The position numbers and the translations under genes were made by a program. DNA of 64,000 bases from assembly GCF_963855985.1 (NCBI RefSeq), contig NC_087112.1, positions 560,501-624,500 of the forward strand, written 5' to 3'. Source of the stretch: Ostrinia nubilalis. Its lineage: Eukaryota; Arthropoda; Insecta; Lepidoptera; Crambidae. The notes under the pieces were generated by a model that worked only from the letters and a program-made list of their open reading frames with translations, was not told the DNA's origin and made no database searches. The first letter of the stretch is position 1. Each line of letters begins with the position of its first letter. Shown piece after piece: positions 53,125-62,973 of the stretch.

Positions 53125-53297
53125 AAAGGTGGTGGACTGGCCGACTCGGTGGACCGACGATCTGGTGAAGGTCGCAGGAGGTGCCTGGATGCGACCGGCG
53201 CAGGATCGGTCTTTGTGGAAATCCTTAGAGGAGGCCTTTGTCCAGCAGTGGACGTCTTTCGGCTGAAACGAACGAAAGGTGGCGGACTGGCCAACTC
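53125..53297 (+). mobile_element. 127-bp RTE LINE copy inside a SINE, with a 23-bp target duplication
   Basis: The SINE segment AAAGGTGG..GGACTGGCC..ACTC is present on both sides (53125-53147 and 53275-53297) with two differences. Between them (53148-53274) is an RTE 3' end starting GGTGGACCGACGATCTGG and finishing GGCTGAAACGAACG. The interrupted SINE continues to about 53380. Confidence 0.8.
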
Positions 53298-53385
53298 TTC
53301 ATTCGAGGAACGCGAGCTTGAACTCCACTGCTACTGTAGAACTATTGTGATGAACTCACTCGTTACACAAGCAGTATTTTAGTTT
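53298..53385 (+). mobile_element. remainder of the interrupted SINE (type 2)
   Basis: TTCATTCGAGGAACGCGAGC and the downstream ACTATTGTGATGAACTCACT match the better copy at 57364-57520. The B box is decayed. Confidence 0.55.
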
Positions 53386-54023
53386 AACATGAGGAGTCTT
53401 CATCGAAACACGATGCATCTATTGCGTTTTGTGTTACACAAATTTTATATTCTTTTTTTTTCGATAAAAAACACTTAGGAATGACAGAACCAGTGGTAAT
53501 TCATAAAATCTTATCTATTAAGAAATTAAACCTAGACGAAACTTAATATGGATTTAATATTATGGCCATTTTATTATAAACCAAAGATTCAAAATATCTA
53601 GTTTCTTCTTTATGAACAAACTGTTATGTCACGAGCTGTGGCCTCCACCCCCGCCCCAAATCCCCCATTCACTATGGCTGATTTCACATAACCGTAACCA
53701 TGAATGGGGAAGTTTGTAATAATCTTTCGGGACTTTCCATCAGATATTAAAAGGAAAATCTGGAGCCAGAGTGAGCTATAAAAATTATAATAACTTTGTG
53801 AAGACCGAATCTTTGCTTACCATTTTGTAAAGTTATGGGATTTATTCAAATTTTTTGTCCCATATTGAGGCTTCGACATGAGTCGGACCCTCTTTAGTAT
53901 GCTATATAAATTAGAAAAGGTTTGGATTTTATGATAGGAAGAATCAAACTAAGCGTACAGACAGCAGGAGCGATTTTGTTTTATACTTATTACTTCGTAT
54001 GTAAATAATATTTTGCGTTGTCT
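53386..54023. other. stretch without recognised gene
   Basis: No supported feature. Confidence 0.3.
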
Positions 54024-54035
54024 AGGGAGGCAGGT

Positions 54036-54179
54036 CATCATTATTTCAGCCGTAGGACGTCCAATGCTGAACATAGGCCTTCCCCAATGCTTTCTATGTT
54101 GCCCGGTTGGTTGCGACCTTTATGATGTCGTCGGTCAATTTGTGGGTGGACGTCCCACGCTGCGTTTTCCGGTATGCAC
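54036..54179 (-). mobile_element. RTE LINE copy with a 12-bp target duplication
   Basis: AGGGAGGCAGGT flanks the copy at 54024-54035 and 54180-54191. The inverted tail CATCATTATTTCAGCC precedes GGACGTCCAATGCTGAAC. An internal deletion of about 30 bp is present near 54115. Confidence 0.85.
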
Positions 54180-54429
54180 AGGGAGGCAGGTAATGGTGAC
54201 ATTTTATTTGAAACTTACAGTTGAAACACAGCATATCTAACGGACTAGAAACGAAGCGAAATAATGTCAATACATTGAACAGTCAGTGCTTTTTTTTATG
54301 CAGAACAAGGCAGGTATTTGACCACAATCGCACCTGGATGGTAGGTACATACCTACCCTGTAAGTGCTCTCTCGCCTTGAAAAGGTGTGATAGTTGGAAT
54401 AAAGAAATGACATTAAGAAAGGAATGAAA

Positions 54430-54512
54430 ATCGAACTGCCTATGGCGGGAATCGAACCAACGACCTTTCATCTGAGCGAGTGCTCTTTCATCTGAGCTAC
54501 TTAGACACTGGA
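54430..54512 (-). repeat. tRNA-like repeat, minus-strand copy
   Basis: On the minus strand TAAGTAGCTCAGATGAAAG (A box) and GGTTCGATTCCCGCC (B box) are present. The anticodon-arm region holds a short duplication (CATCTGAGC twice on the plus strand), so it is not a functional tRNA. Confidence 0.6.
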
Positions 54513-54939
54513 TGAATCCGTTGAAATTTTCAAGTGTAATACGCAGTAGCAGCCACGTTTAATTTAGTTTGAGAAGCGACTCTAATCGCAAAAAAATTTT
54601 AGTAATATTTATGTCATTATTACTGATATTGTCACTAAGATTTGGATCTTAATGATGAAAAGTTTTAACTTAACAGACGCTGTTGTGTTGTAAGATATGT
54701 CTATCTTCATCATAACCTAACTAATCAAATCAGAAGTCTAGCTAGTCCCGTATTATTTGTCCATAACTTCTGGTTCCGGTCAGTTGTTAGCTGCGCGCTC
54801 AATAATTCATGATATGGGTTGCTTAATTCTCGAGTGTGCCTGTTGTTTGGTTAGTTAAGTTGAGTATTGCATTCTTTATGAAGTAGTTAAGTAACTTCTT
54901 TATTCGATACTGTGATATTCGAAACTTTTCTATGTGCGA
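54513..54939. other. short unannotated stretch
   Basis: No supported feature. Confidence 0.3.
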
Positions 54940-55833
54940 TGCACAAACGATGCTTGCTTAATGATAGATCGCCCGGTGCTTTGTCCTGCTGGAAGCTCTT
55001 CTGGAAGGACTGGTCTTTTGTTCTAAACGTCCTGCCAGAAGATTATCGCAAGTCCTGCCCGCAGTACGCAATTTGTACGTGTTTGCTTGCTGGTCCTTCC
55101 AGCAGTACGGTGACCTTCAAATTTGAACTCATCCTCACCAGAAGTAGTAAACACTTGGTTAGTGTTTATTAAATAAAAAGTCATGTCGTAGAATCATTTT
55201 GTTCAACCAGTATTTTACTTTTCTTAATATATTATAAACTTGTTTATCTTCTTTCAACTTAACTAATAGGAACTATAATAAGGAACTTTAAATTAATTAC
55301 TTTGGTACGTCACTTTGTATTAGAAATTACACCTATCACTTACAAATACACTACAAATTAAAAACAAAAACAAGAAATAAATTATAAATGTTTGATTAGG
55401 CTGGAATACTTCACATTCATTATAATATTATCGCCAAAATGTTGCCGACTCCACGCCCGGCGCGTCAAAATGTGTCGCGCGAGCGCGAACGCGCTGCCCC
55501 CGTGTATACTCGTGCGCCATCGGGCTCCGACTAACGGTTAGTCGCGTTTTTCGATCTTGGGCACTATTGGGTGAAAGAGAGAGAAACACTCTATTTTTTC
55601 GTGTAAATTTGAAATTTGTACAATGTATACTTACGAAACTGTGATCTTTTAATTTTGCGTCCTACCGGAAGTACTTTAAGTCCTGCTGGCAGGACTCCGG
55701 GCGATCTATCAAATTTAAGACGCAGCAAATCGAACGCACAGCTTTGAATAGAGCTCTGTGATTGGTTCGTGTGTGACCCTGTGCGTCCACGCGCACTGTG
55801 AGACCTCATAGTAATGTTTGTGATTACGGGCGT
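54940..55833 (+). repeat. MITE family D, copy 5, split by a TTAA-flanked element
   Basis: The left piece (54940-54961) reads CACAAACGATGCTTGCTTAA. The right piece (55719-55833) resumes at GACGCAGCAAATCGAACGCA and ends TGTTTGTGATTACGGGCG. Together they reproduce the unbroken copies apart from a short gap. Confidence 0.7.
54962..55714. mobile_element. 753-bp TTAA-flanked non-autonomous transposon
   Basis: TTAA lies at 54958-54961 and 55715-55718. The ends share TGATAGATCGCCCGG in inverted orientation, the right one followed by five extra bases. Both subterminal regions carry repeated GTCCTGCTGG and GGAAGGAC words. A GC-rich patch at 55440-55530 and AT-rich remainder contain no transposase frame. 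TTAA duplication is typical of piggyBac-type elements; superfamily inferred. Confidence 0.75.
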
Positions 55834-56024
55834 TAGATTTCTCATCACTAGCCTGCATGATATACCGATGACTTCAGAGAAACAGAGGGAAGATGGCATT
55901 ATAATGGCTGAATGAAAAGAGCAATGTGGGTTTTGTGGCGATCCTTGGGGGAGCTTATCCAGTAGCGAACTACCATAAGTTCAAAACAATACTAAGAACT
56001 TAGCCTTAAGATGGATATAGTTCG

Positions 56025-56230
56025 TATTCGTTCGTTTCAGCCGAAAGATGTCCACTGCTGGACAAAGGTCTCCCCCAAGGTTGTCCACAATGACCGGTCC
56101 TGCGCCGCCCGCATCCAGGAACCTCCCGCGACCAGATCGTCGGTCCACCTAGTAGGAGACCTGCCCACGCTACGTCTTCCGGCTCGTGGTCGCCACTCAA
56201 GAACTTTTCTGCCCCAACGGCCATCGTCTC
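56025..56230 (-). mobile_element. RTE LINE 3' fragment, (CGAA)n-tailed
   Basis: Begins TATTCGTTCGTTTCAGCC, contains CCGGTCCTGCGCCGCCCGC and ends near GCCCCAACGGCCATCGTC. One small deletion occurs near 56125. Confidence 0.75.
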
Positions 56231-57363
56231 TACGAGGTATGTGCTTATTGCAGATGATGAATTGATATTTTGCAGAAATATCGTATTAAAAACTTTTTGA
56301 AGACCGCGCTTAAACAGAGCTTTGTCCAGTCCAAAATATCCATGAAGTGACTATATTCTTTTGTCATTGCTTAACCTTTAAAGTCCCAGACGGCATACAT
56401 TAACGCCATAACAATTGTTGAAGGATTAAATAACTTTATCAAATCCTAGGAACATTCGATTGTCAATAAGCAGACAATATTAATCCCAATATTAGACCAG
56501 GACTGAGATCCATAATGCATGAGCACGGGAACCGATCGCTTCATGCTGGACTGAAACTGCGGGCTACACCTAACATACGAAATATTTTAAAGTTTCCATC
56601 CGTTTCATGCAAAGCCAGATACCAGCCCCCCTAGACAAAACGCACTTTTTGATCGAATCTAAAATCGAATCCGTCAAAACTCCATACAAAAAAGGGGCTT
56701 TTCGACCACTTTTCGACTGGTTTGCGATTATAATTTGCACTTTGTCTAGACCCACAGTATGAGCGACAGTGACAAATAGACCTGAAACGACGTAAGCGCT
56801 GCCTGCATGCCTACTTCGTTAGAGAAAAGAGCCGTTTTGTATCGACAGATTAATTTTAGTTATGATATTTCACTGTTAAATTGAGAATTTAATCAGAAAA
56901 TTGATAACGCCTATTGTGAAAGTATAGTGTTCCAAATGGAGAAATTATTATATTATAAATCAAAAGAATTGTACTTAACTTGTGTAACTAAATACAATAA
57001 ATGTAACAAATTGACGCTTGATAATGTTTATGGATATTAAAATAAATAATCCAATGCAATAACAAGATTAAATCGGACCGTGTGCTGCAAATGTAATCGA
57101 TACAGATTAGGCTTTGGCTACACAAAATAATATAACAACTACAATATAGTCCGAGAGAAACTTTGTGAACTCCACGTCTGTTTCAAATGAAGAAAATTCA
57201 AATAAATTAGGTAATTCACGAAATCATTTAACTTAACCGATTGAGTCCCAGGACGGCATTAATTAATGTCATAACAATTGATTATCTATTGTGTCTAGAT
57301 TCGCGGACCTTGAAGGATTAATTTTAGATATTAACTGCATTTGATTGAAAATACTGTTAGTTT
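56231..57363. other. AT-rich stretch, nothing recognised
   Basis: Two related short segments near 56380 and 57240 (CCCAGACGGCAT / CCCAGGACGGCAT followed by AACGCCATAACAATTG-like sequence) suggest a small direct repeat. No gene supported. Confidence 0.3.
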
Positions 57364-57520
57364 TAAAGCCACGATAGCCGAACAGAGAAGGGGTCGGACT
57401 GGCCGACTCGACATCCGAGGAACGCTGGTTCGAACGCCGCCGCCGCTCGACTATTGTGGTGAGGTCTCTCGTACACTAGCATATTTAGCTTAGTACGAAG
57501 TAAAAAAAGTTTATAAAACG
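57364..57520 (+). mobile_element. tRNA-derived SINE (type 2)
   Basis: An A-box-like GATAGCCGAACAGAGAAGG and a B box in CTGGTTCGAACGCC are followed by a tRNA-unrelated part with CTATTGTGGTGAGG. A split copy is at 53125-53385. Confidence 0.6.
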
Positions 57521-57554
57521 GTTTCCAATAATTAAACAACTTCACACGTATTCA

Positions 57555-57662
57555 ACGGGCTGGATGCAGGCCGCCACCAACCGGCCATTGTGGAAATCAT
57601 TGGGGAAGGCCTATGTTCAGCAGTAGACGTCCAATGGCTGAAAATGCTGAAATGATGATGAA
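57555..57662 (+). mobile_element. RTE LINE 3' fragment, (TGA)n-tailed
   Basis: GGGCTGGATGCAGGCCGCCA to GGCTGAAAATGCTGAAATGA and a degenerate (TGA)n tail. Confidence 0.7.
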
Positions 57663-58477
57663 GAAGACGAGTAAATGTTAAACAAATTAAGGGCCAATCA
57701 TGTACCTTGTGTACCCCAGGCCCTAGATCCCAATGTCGTAGGTAAGCGTCGGTCTACAAGTGAAATCCGAGCTGCATACTGATCGCCTAGTAATTACAGC
57801 CTGCAGTGAGATCACAGGCCGCACCGGAGTGAACGCAATTGCCTTCAGAATTATTGGATTTGGGGGACTGATGTTGAAAAGACTAAACGGAATGGGATGG
57901 TCACTAGCGACTCTAAAGAAAATGTTAGAATAAAGTTTGTTATTTTTCGAGTTTGTTTGTAGTAATCTATGCTAAACCGATTTAGAAAATTCTTGGATAA
58001 GTAAATAGTTGGTATTCAAAAGATCACCCTTGCTGCTGTTTTATTATATTTTTCTCTTTCAACATAAACTCAGACCCTAGTAAAATTTTTTTGTTCTCTA
58101 TAAATATTATAAGCCATTGTATGCTGTAAGTTTCATATAAATAATTAAACGTTAGTACCTAAAAAAGAGCTCTAGATTTTGAATGAATACAAAAACTTAA
58201 TCCACGATAATCACGCTAACATTTAAATATTTAATCGCCAAGTTCCGAAAACGTTACCTAAATAAAGTCTATTTGTACACAAAATCTAGATAATTTGCTA
58301 GACCAAAACAAATGAAAACTAATGCGAAACATTTAACTGAAGCCCGAAACTAAAGCGGTTAATGGAGGGAAAGATAAAATTGTGGACTGTCCAGGCTCAC
58401 CTCTGGGACTGTTAGACATATTAAGGTGTTTACGGGCTTCCCTTAATGACACATTTTGTCTAACCTGTGAGATCAAT
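57663..58477. other. stretch without recognised gene
   Basis: No supported feature. Confidence 0.3.
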
Positions 58478-58785
58478 TTTTTTTTTAACCACAACGAGGA
58501 AGCTCTTGGCCTGTATCTCACTTCATGGTAAGTGACGATCAGGGCGAAGGTGGAAGCGAGCTTCACCCGGAATCCTCAACCACGGAGGAACTGGCTATCT
58601 TGCCTCTAACTGCCGGAACACAACAATTCTGTTAACATTGTTGTTATGGCGACAGACTTAGGTAAGATGGTGATAGCTAGCCAGGCGGACTTGGAACAAG
58701 CCCTACCTGCTACCATCCAAACCGAACAGAAAAATCTGCCCCCACTGGGAATCGAACCCGGGACTTACTACTAGACCACAGAGGC
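58478..58785 (-). mobile_element. tRNA-derived SINE, copy 4
   Basis: Inverted, near full length: A-rich tail and ACCACAACGAGGAAGCTC at the left, GGGAATCGAACCCGGG and the complement of the head at the right. About 20 bp of the anticodon region are deleted. Confidence 0.8.
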
Positions 58786-58849
58786 GGTTTTTAAATACTT
58801 ATATTAAAGTACTTTATTAGATTCATTATTACCTAATTTTATTACTGTC

Positions 58850-58968
58850 GTTGCAATTCACGAAGGCGAGTGAGCTTTACTTGTGTGTGTGTACGTGTAG
58901 TACATGCACATGACGATGTGTAATGTCTATCAAAACTTTTGCTCACACGCCTTCGTGAATTGCAACAA
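58850..58968. repeat. 119-bp hairpin MITE
   Basis: GTTGCAATTCACGAAGGCG faces CGCCTTCGTGAATTGCAAC. Arms extend to GAGC/GCTC around a GT-rich loop. Confidence 0.7.
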
Positions 58969-59479
58969 CTACGAGTATACTTTGAAACTACGTGATCATC
59001 AGATGATCGGTTTACTCGTTTATCTCCTGTCCCATAAAAAACGTGTTTGACAGAGGTTTAAGTAGAAAAAAAACATACGGTCGTATTGATAACCGCCTCC
59101 TTTATGAAGTTGGTTAAAAATCTAATCGTACACGATTATTTATACGTTTGTTATTCAAATTAAGGTTCTAAGAATTTTGCGATTTCATCACAAAAACATT
59201 TTTACTAATGTTTTCTTTTATCACATGGATACCTTCATTCCTTTATCTTCTTTCATTCCTTGAACATCTATTCTTATAGGATAAATCCATAATTTAGTGC
59301 CCTAAATTTCGGAAATATTACTATGCATAGGCTGTAGGAATATCAAATAAATCAATAGATTACAATCCATACTTTTCCTTAAAGAGTTGGCAACACGCCA
59401 CGACGACTAATATTGAAATGTGCTCATTATAATAAATGTTTGTAGAGTTATGGATTTAGACTGAATTTAAATTCAATGT
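58969..59479. other. stretch without recognised gene
   Basis: Only a short SINE-tail-like piece near 58990-59040. Confidence 0.3.
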
Positions 59480-59489
59480 AGGTATGCCA

Positions 59490-59653
59490 ACTGAAAACGC
59501 AGCGTGGGACGTCCACACACAAGGTGGACCGACGACATCATAAAGCAGGAAAGCGCTGGACGCAGGCCGCTACCAACCGGGTAACATGGAAAGCATTGGG
59601 GGAGGCCTATGTTCAGCAGTGGACGTCCTATGGCTGAGATGATGATGATGATG
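59490..59653 (+). mobile_element. RTE LINE copy with a 10-bp target duplication
   Basis: AGGTATGCCA flanks the copy at 59480-59489 and 59654-59663. It starts ACTGAAAACGCAGCGTGGGA and ends GGCTGAGATGATGATGATGA. Close to the 18.3-kb copy in sequence, so probably recent. Confidence 0.85.
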
Positions 59654-59944
59654 AGGTATGCCAGCTTCTTAATTAGGTCACTTTAAAAATTCTCCAATAA
59701 AATATAATAGGTAATTAGCGGCCCGGCGAATTTTACAAAATCCCGTTTTAACCCTTTTCTTGGCATTGTGCATTTAAAGATACGTTGACCAAAACAAAAA
59801 TATGGGGGAGAAACCAAAAACTATTTTCAAATGTTTTTTTAATATAACGTTAGCCCAAATACTACAGATTGTGTTACACAGTATAGAATCGCTACAGGCT
59901 GTACAGATTTAACAGTAATATACAAAATGTCAGAACGATGACAG

Positions 59945-60235
59945 GCGTCTACGCACCGGCTGATCTGGGGGCACGGCAGTGCCCCCGCCAAGTCGAGCGC
60001 GAAGCAAACACTGCCGTACCATCCTTTACTGGAACCATTTCGCCGCATTTTCAGGCCTCTATTTGAGAACCTTTAGATAAGACCAGAACGCAGAAATTTT
60101 CGTCATCTAGTAAGCTATAATCACACACTTAAAATCCAAAATTTCAAGTCTGTAGGTCAATTAGTTCCGAAGTTAAGCGAAAGCAAAGTTTCGCATTTAT
60201 GACACTCACTCACTGATGATCATCAAAATAGAACT
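59945..60235 (-). repeat. interspersed repeat C, inverted copy
   Basis: CTGGGGGCACGGCAGTGCCC at the left matches the right end of the 3733-4128 copy, and GACACTCACTCACTGATGAT occurs further in. Similar length. Confidence 0.45.
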
Positions 60236-60610
60236 AGTACTTCCCATTAACTCAGAGAGCTGAAATTTGGTACAGAGTTAGGGTTTAATGGCCACATAAA
60301 GGGAAAACTATAAAAACTAGGAAAATCGAAGATCTGGAGTAACACCACATTCATAATAATCAATACTACTAGCGCCACACCGGCGCCGTGGTGTTCGCCT
60401 GTACCGCTCACCGCTAGATGGCGCTAGCACTTTGAGCGTCGATTTTCTGCACCGCGGTGTCCAGATTTTTTTTCCCCTCTAGTTATTATTAAATCAATTC
60501 TGATTCGTTGTCCTTTTTAAAGATGTGTTTAATATCGTAAAAAAAATGACGATAATATTAAAGGACGACGACGTTAAATAATTATGCCACATTCTACAAA
60601 AAGAAGTGAA

Positions 60611-61118
60611 ATCCCACCAAAAACATTCTGTAAAAAACTAGCCAAGTCTCGATGGAGCTGCTTGTTTATCTCTAAAAAGTAATGAAATCTAGACAAAGTC
60701 GTGCCAAGTCTATGGTTCTTTACTGCGATTTCTTTTTTATTATAGTTAATGTTGTGTGACTTGGCCGTTGAACAATCTTTATTAAGATAATCAATAATTA
60801 TGCATAAGTATTATTGAAATACGCAGCTTTATTAAGCCTACAATTCACTGGTTATTAAATCAACGTTTTCCAAGTGGCAATTTTCCATCGTCAATGGGTA
60901 GTGGTTCTGGCAACAGATTGGTGCAATGGTGTCATGGAGCACCTGGTTTTGTACCCTTCAACGGCCAAGTCACACAACATTAACTATAATAAAAAAGAAA
61001 TCGCAGTAAAGAACCATAGACTTGGCACGACTTTGTCTAGATTTCATTACTTTTTAGAGATAAACAAGCAGCTCCATCGAGACTTGGCTAGTTTTTTACA
61101 GAATGTTTTTGGTGGGAT
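60611..61118. mobile_element. 508-bp MITE with 161-bp terminal inverted repeats
   Basis: Arms 60611-60771 and 60958-61118 are near-perfect inverted copies beginning ATCCCACCAAAAACATTCTG. The loop is 186 bp. Near-identity of the arms suggests recent activity. The ORF that crosses the right arm is not a gene. Confidence 0.85.
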
Positions 61119-62339
61119 AATTTTTATTATTTTCGGTGTTTTTTTAAAGAATATTGATAATTATTTGTAGTAATATGGGTAGTAAATAAATGTTTCTTGA
61201 TGATAGTGCTGTTTTTTCATCCCAAAACTTGTATAATTATTCTTGTACGATGCGAATTGTCCGAATGTATCTCTAAATGCACATTGTCAGATACGTAATA
61301 ATTTACTTTCAATTTTGAATGTATCTCTAAAGACACATTGCCAGGTTCTCGTTGACTCTATTTTATGATTTTTTCATAGATTTTATCGCATAAAAAAGGG
61401 ATATGTTATTAGTAATATTTAAAGCTGTAAATTATAATATACTGACTGATGTGAGTTTTAATTCATTTACTAAAGAATGGTTGTTTTTTGAACAACTTAG
61501 TGCTGCAGCAACAAAATCAGGCGCGCAAAATGGTTCCAAAATCTCGAACCAGGTCAAAAGTCGGTAGCGGTGACACTTCAGCTGATGAATTAGAAGCCGC
61601 ACTTAGCCTCCTGATTCTCTTGGGTGGTTATTTTCCTACTCCAACCAACCCAAATCACCCCAAAAAGCGAGCAGCCTGTCCAGGCTGCTGCATGCATCTG
61701 GTTATAAAGCTGGTGATTGAAGAATTTTAGCCAGTTCGACTGCTACATAGTTTCCCTGAGAGTTCCAAAGATCCATTTCCGCTATCTTGCGTTTCCACTA
61801 TAAGTTGGATATCTAATTATCTTCAATCAAAGACGTGAACACAGTTCGGTATCAGTTGGCATCAATACCCCTGGTATTTCTTTAAAGGTCTTGCAAGATT
61901 CCCATGTGTTCTATCTGCATTTGCTTCTCCTGGATGGTAAGAGGGGTCTGAGGTTCAGGAGGTACTCCAACGACGCTGATGGAGTGGTTCTCATACATCC
62001 AAATGCAGCTATACTTGCAAGGCGTTACAGACTTTGAAGTGTTTTTTTTACATTGTTTTCAGTTTTTTGTAAAAGATATTCATTTTTTATTTTTCAAATA
62101 AGGAATATCTTAAGGTTTTGTAGTAATTTTCATTAAAATAATTAATTTCTACTAACAAATAAACCATATTTTAATTTACTATAAAGCTGGCAATGTGCAC
62201 TTAAAGATACATACTATATTTCCAAAAGTACATACCTAAGATTTTTTCTCGTATTTTTTACATGATTTTTACTCATCATAAATCCAATATTTATAGTGTA
62301 AATCACAAATATTAACCAAAACCGTCGTTGCCAAGTATA
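61119..62339. other. region with repeated GTATCTCTAAATGCACATTG motif and broken coding traces
   Basis: The motif or its complement occurs at about 61268, 61317, 62190 and outside at 59759. Between them, plus-strand frames at 61488-61730 and about 61910-62037 (HLLLLDGKRGLRFRRYSN) look more protein-like than chance but match nothing I recognise. An old DNA transposon with a decayed transposase is one possibility. Confidence 0.3.
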
Positions 62340-62455
62340 GGGTTAATGAGCACCTACGTTCTAAAAGGAACCCCCATGCAAAATTTGAGACTCCTAGCAC
62401 TTGTAGTTTCTGAGATTTTGTAATGAGTGAGTCAGTCAGTGGCCTTTTACTTTTG
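62340..62455 (-). repeat. repeat E fragment
   Basis: CAAAATTTGAGACTCCTAGC, ACTTGTAGTTTCTGAGATTT and GTGAGTCAGTCAGTGGCC match the copy at 30776-30955 in the same orientation. Confidence 0.5.
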
Positions 62456-62884
62456 ATTGAAGTCTTTATTCGTTTACCTACATTTTTACCTAAAACTTAA
62501 CATGAGATAATAATGTATGTAATTCTCCTAAAATTACCTGCCTCAAAAAATACTTCTATGTAACATCGTTCACTCGGTAACGCACACTTACTTAAATACA
62601 AATCCCTACTTATTTTTAAATACATCACACAAGTAAAAGGTATATTGCCCCATGAATTCACCCTCATTTGCATCGGCGAATGTTCGTCACATTACTGCGT
62701 CCCGCTCGTCCCGGTGTAATGGAGATACGTGACACGTATCCTGGGACATTTCATGCAATAATCACGAAATGGAGAACAGTGACAAATGGACATATCTAGA
62801 ACGAAAATCAGGTTACCCTGCAAAACACAGCTTTTTCGACAAAAAGTAGAAATAATAGTTATAAAATAAAGAATAATCACTTAC

Positions 62885-62973
62885 CTTAAAAACAAATCTG
62901 AAGGTAATTGTTGAAGCTGCCACACGTTGAGCCGATGATATGACTGCCAGTCCGATCACCAAACAACATAGTT
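62885..62973 (-). CDS. possible exon with signal-peptide-like frame
   Basis: On the minus strand the stretch ends at a strong donor, TTTTTAAG|GTAAGT (GT at 62883-62884). One frame reads CLVIGLAVISSAQRVAAST and on to the donor in phase 0, like a hydrophobic signal peptide with a cleavage site. It has no ATG in frame; an in-frame TAA lies immediately upstream, and the only nearby ATG is one base out of frame. It could be a 5' UTR exon, a coding exon damaged by an indel or a sequencing error, or chance. The phase would fit the exon at 1845-1923, but that is a one-in-three coincidence. Confidence 0.25.

Noticed and set aside
61488..61730. 80-codon plus-strand ORF as a host gene
   Set aside because: No domain or splice signals, and it lies between copies of a repeated motif, so a decayed transposon is as likely.
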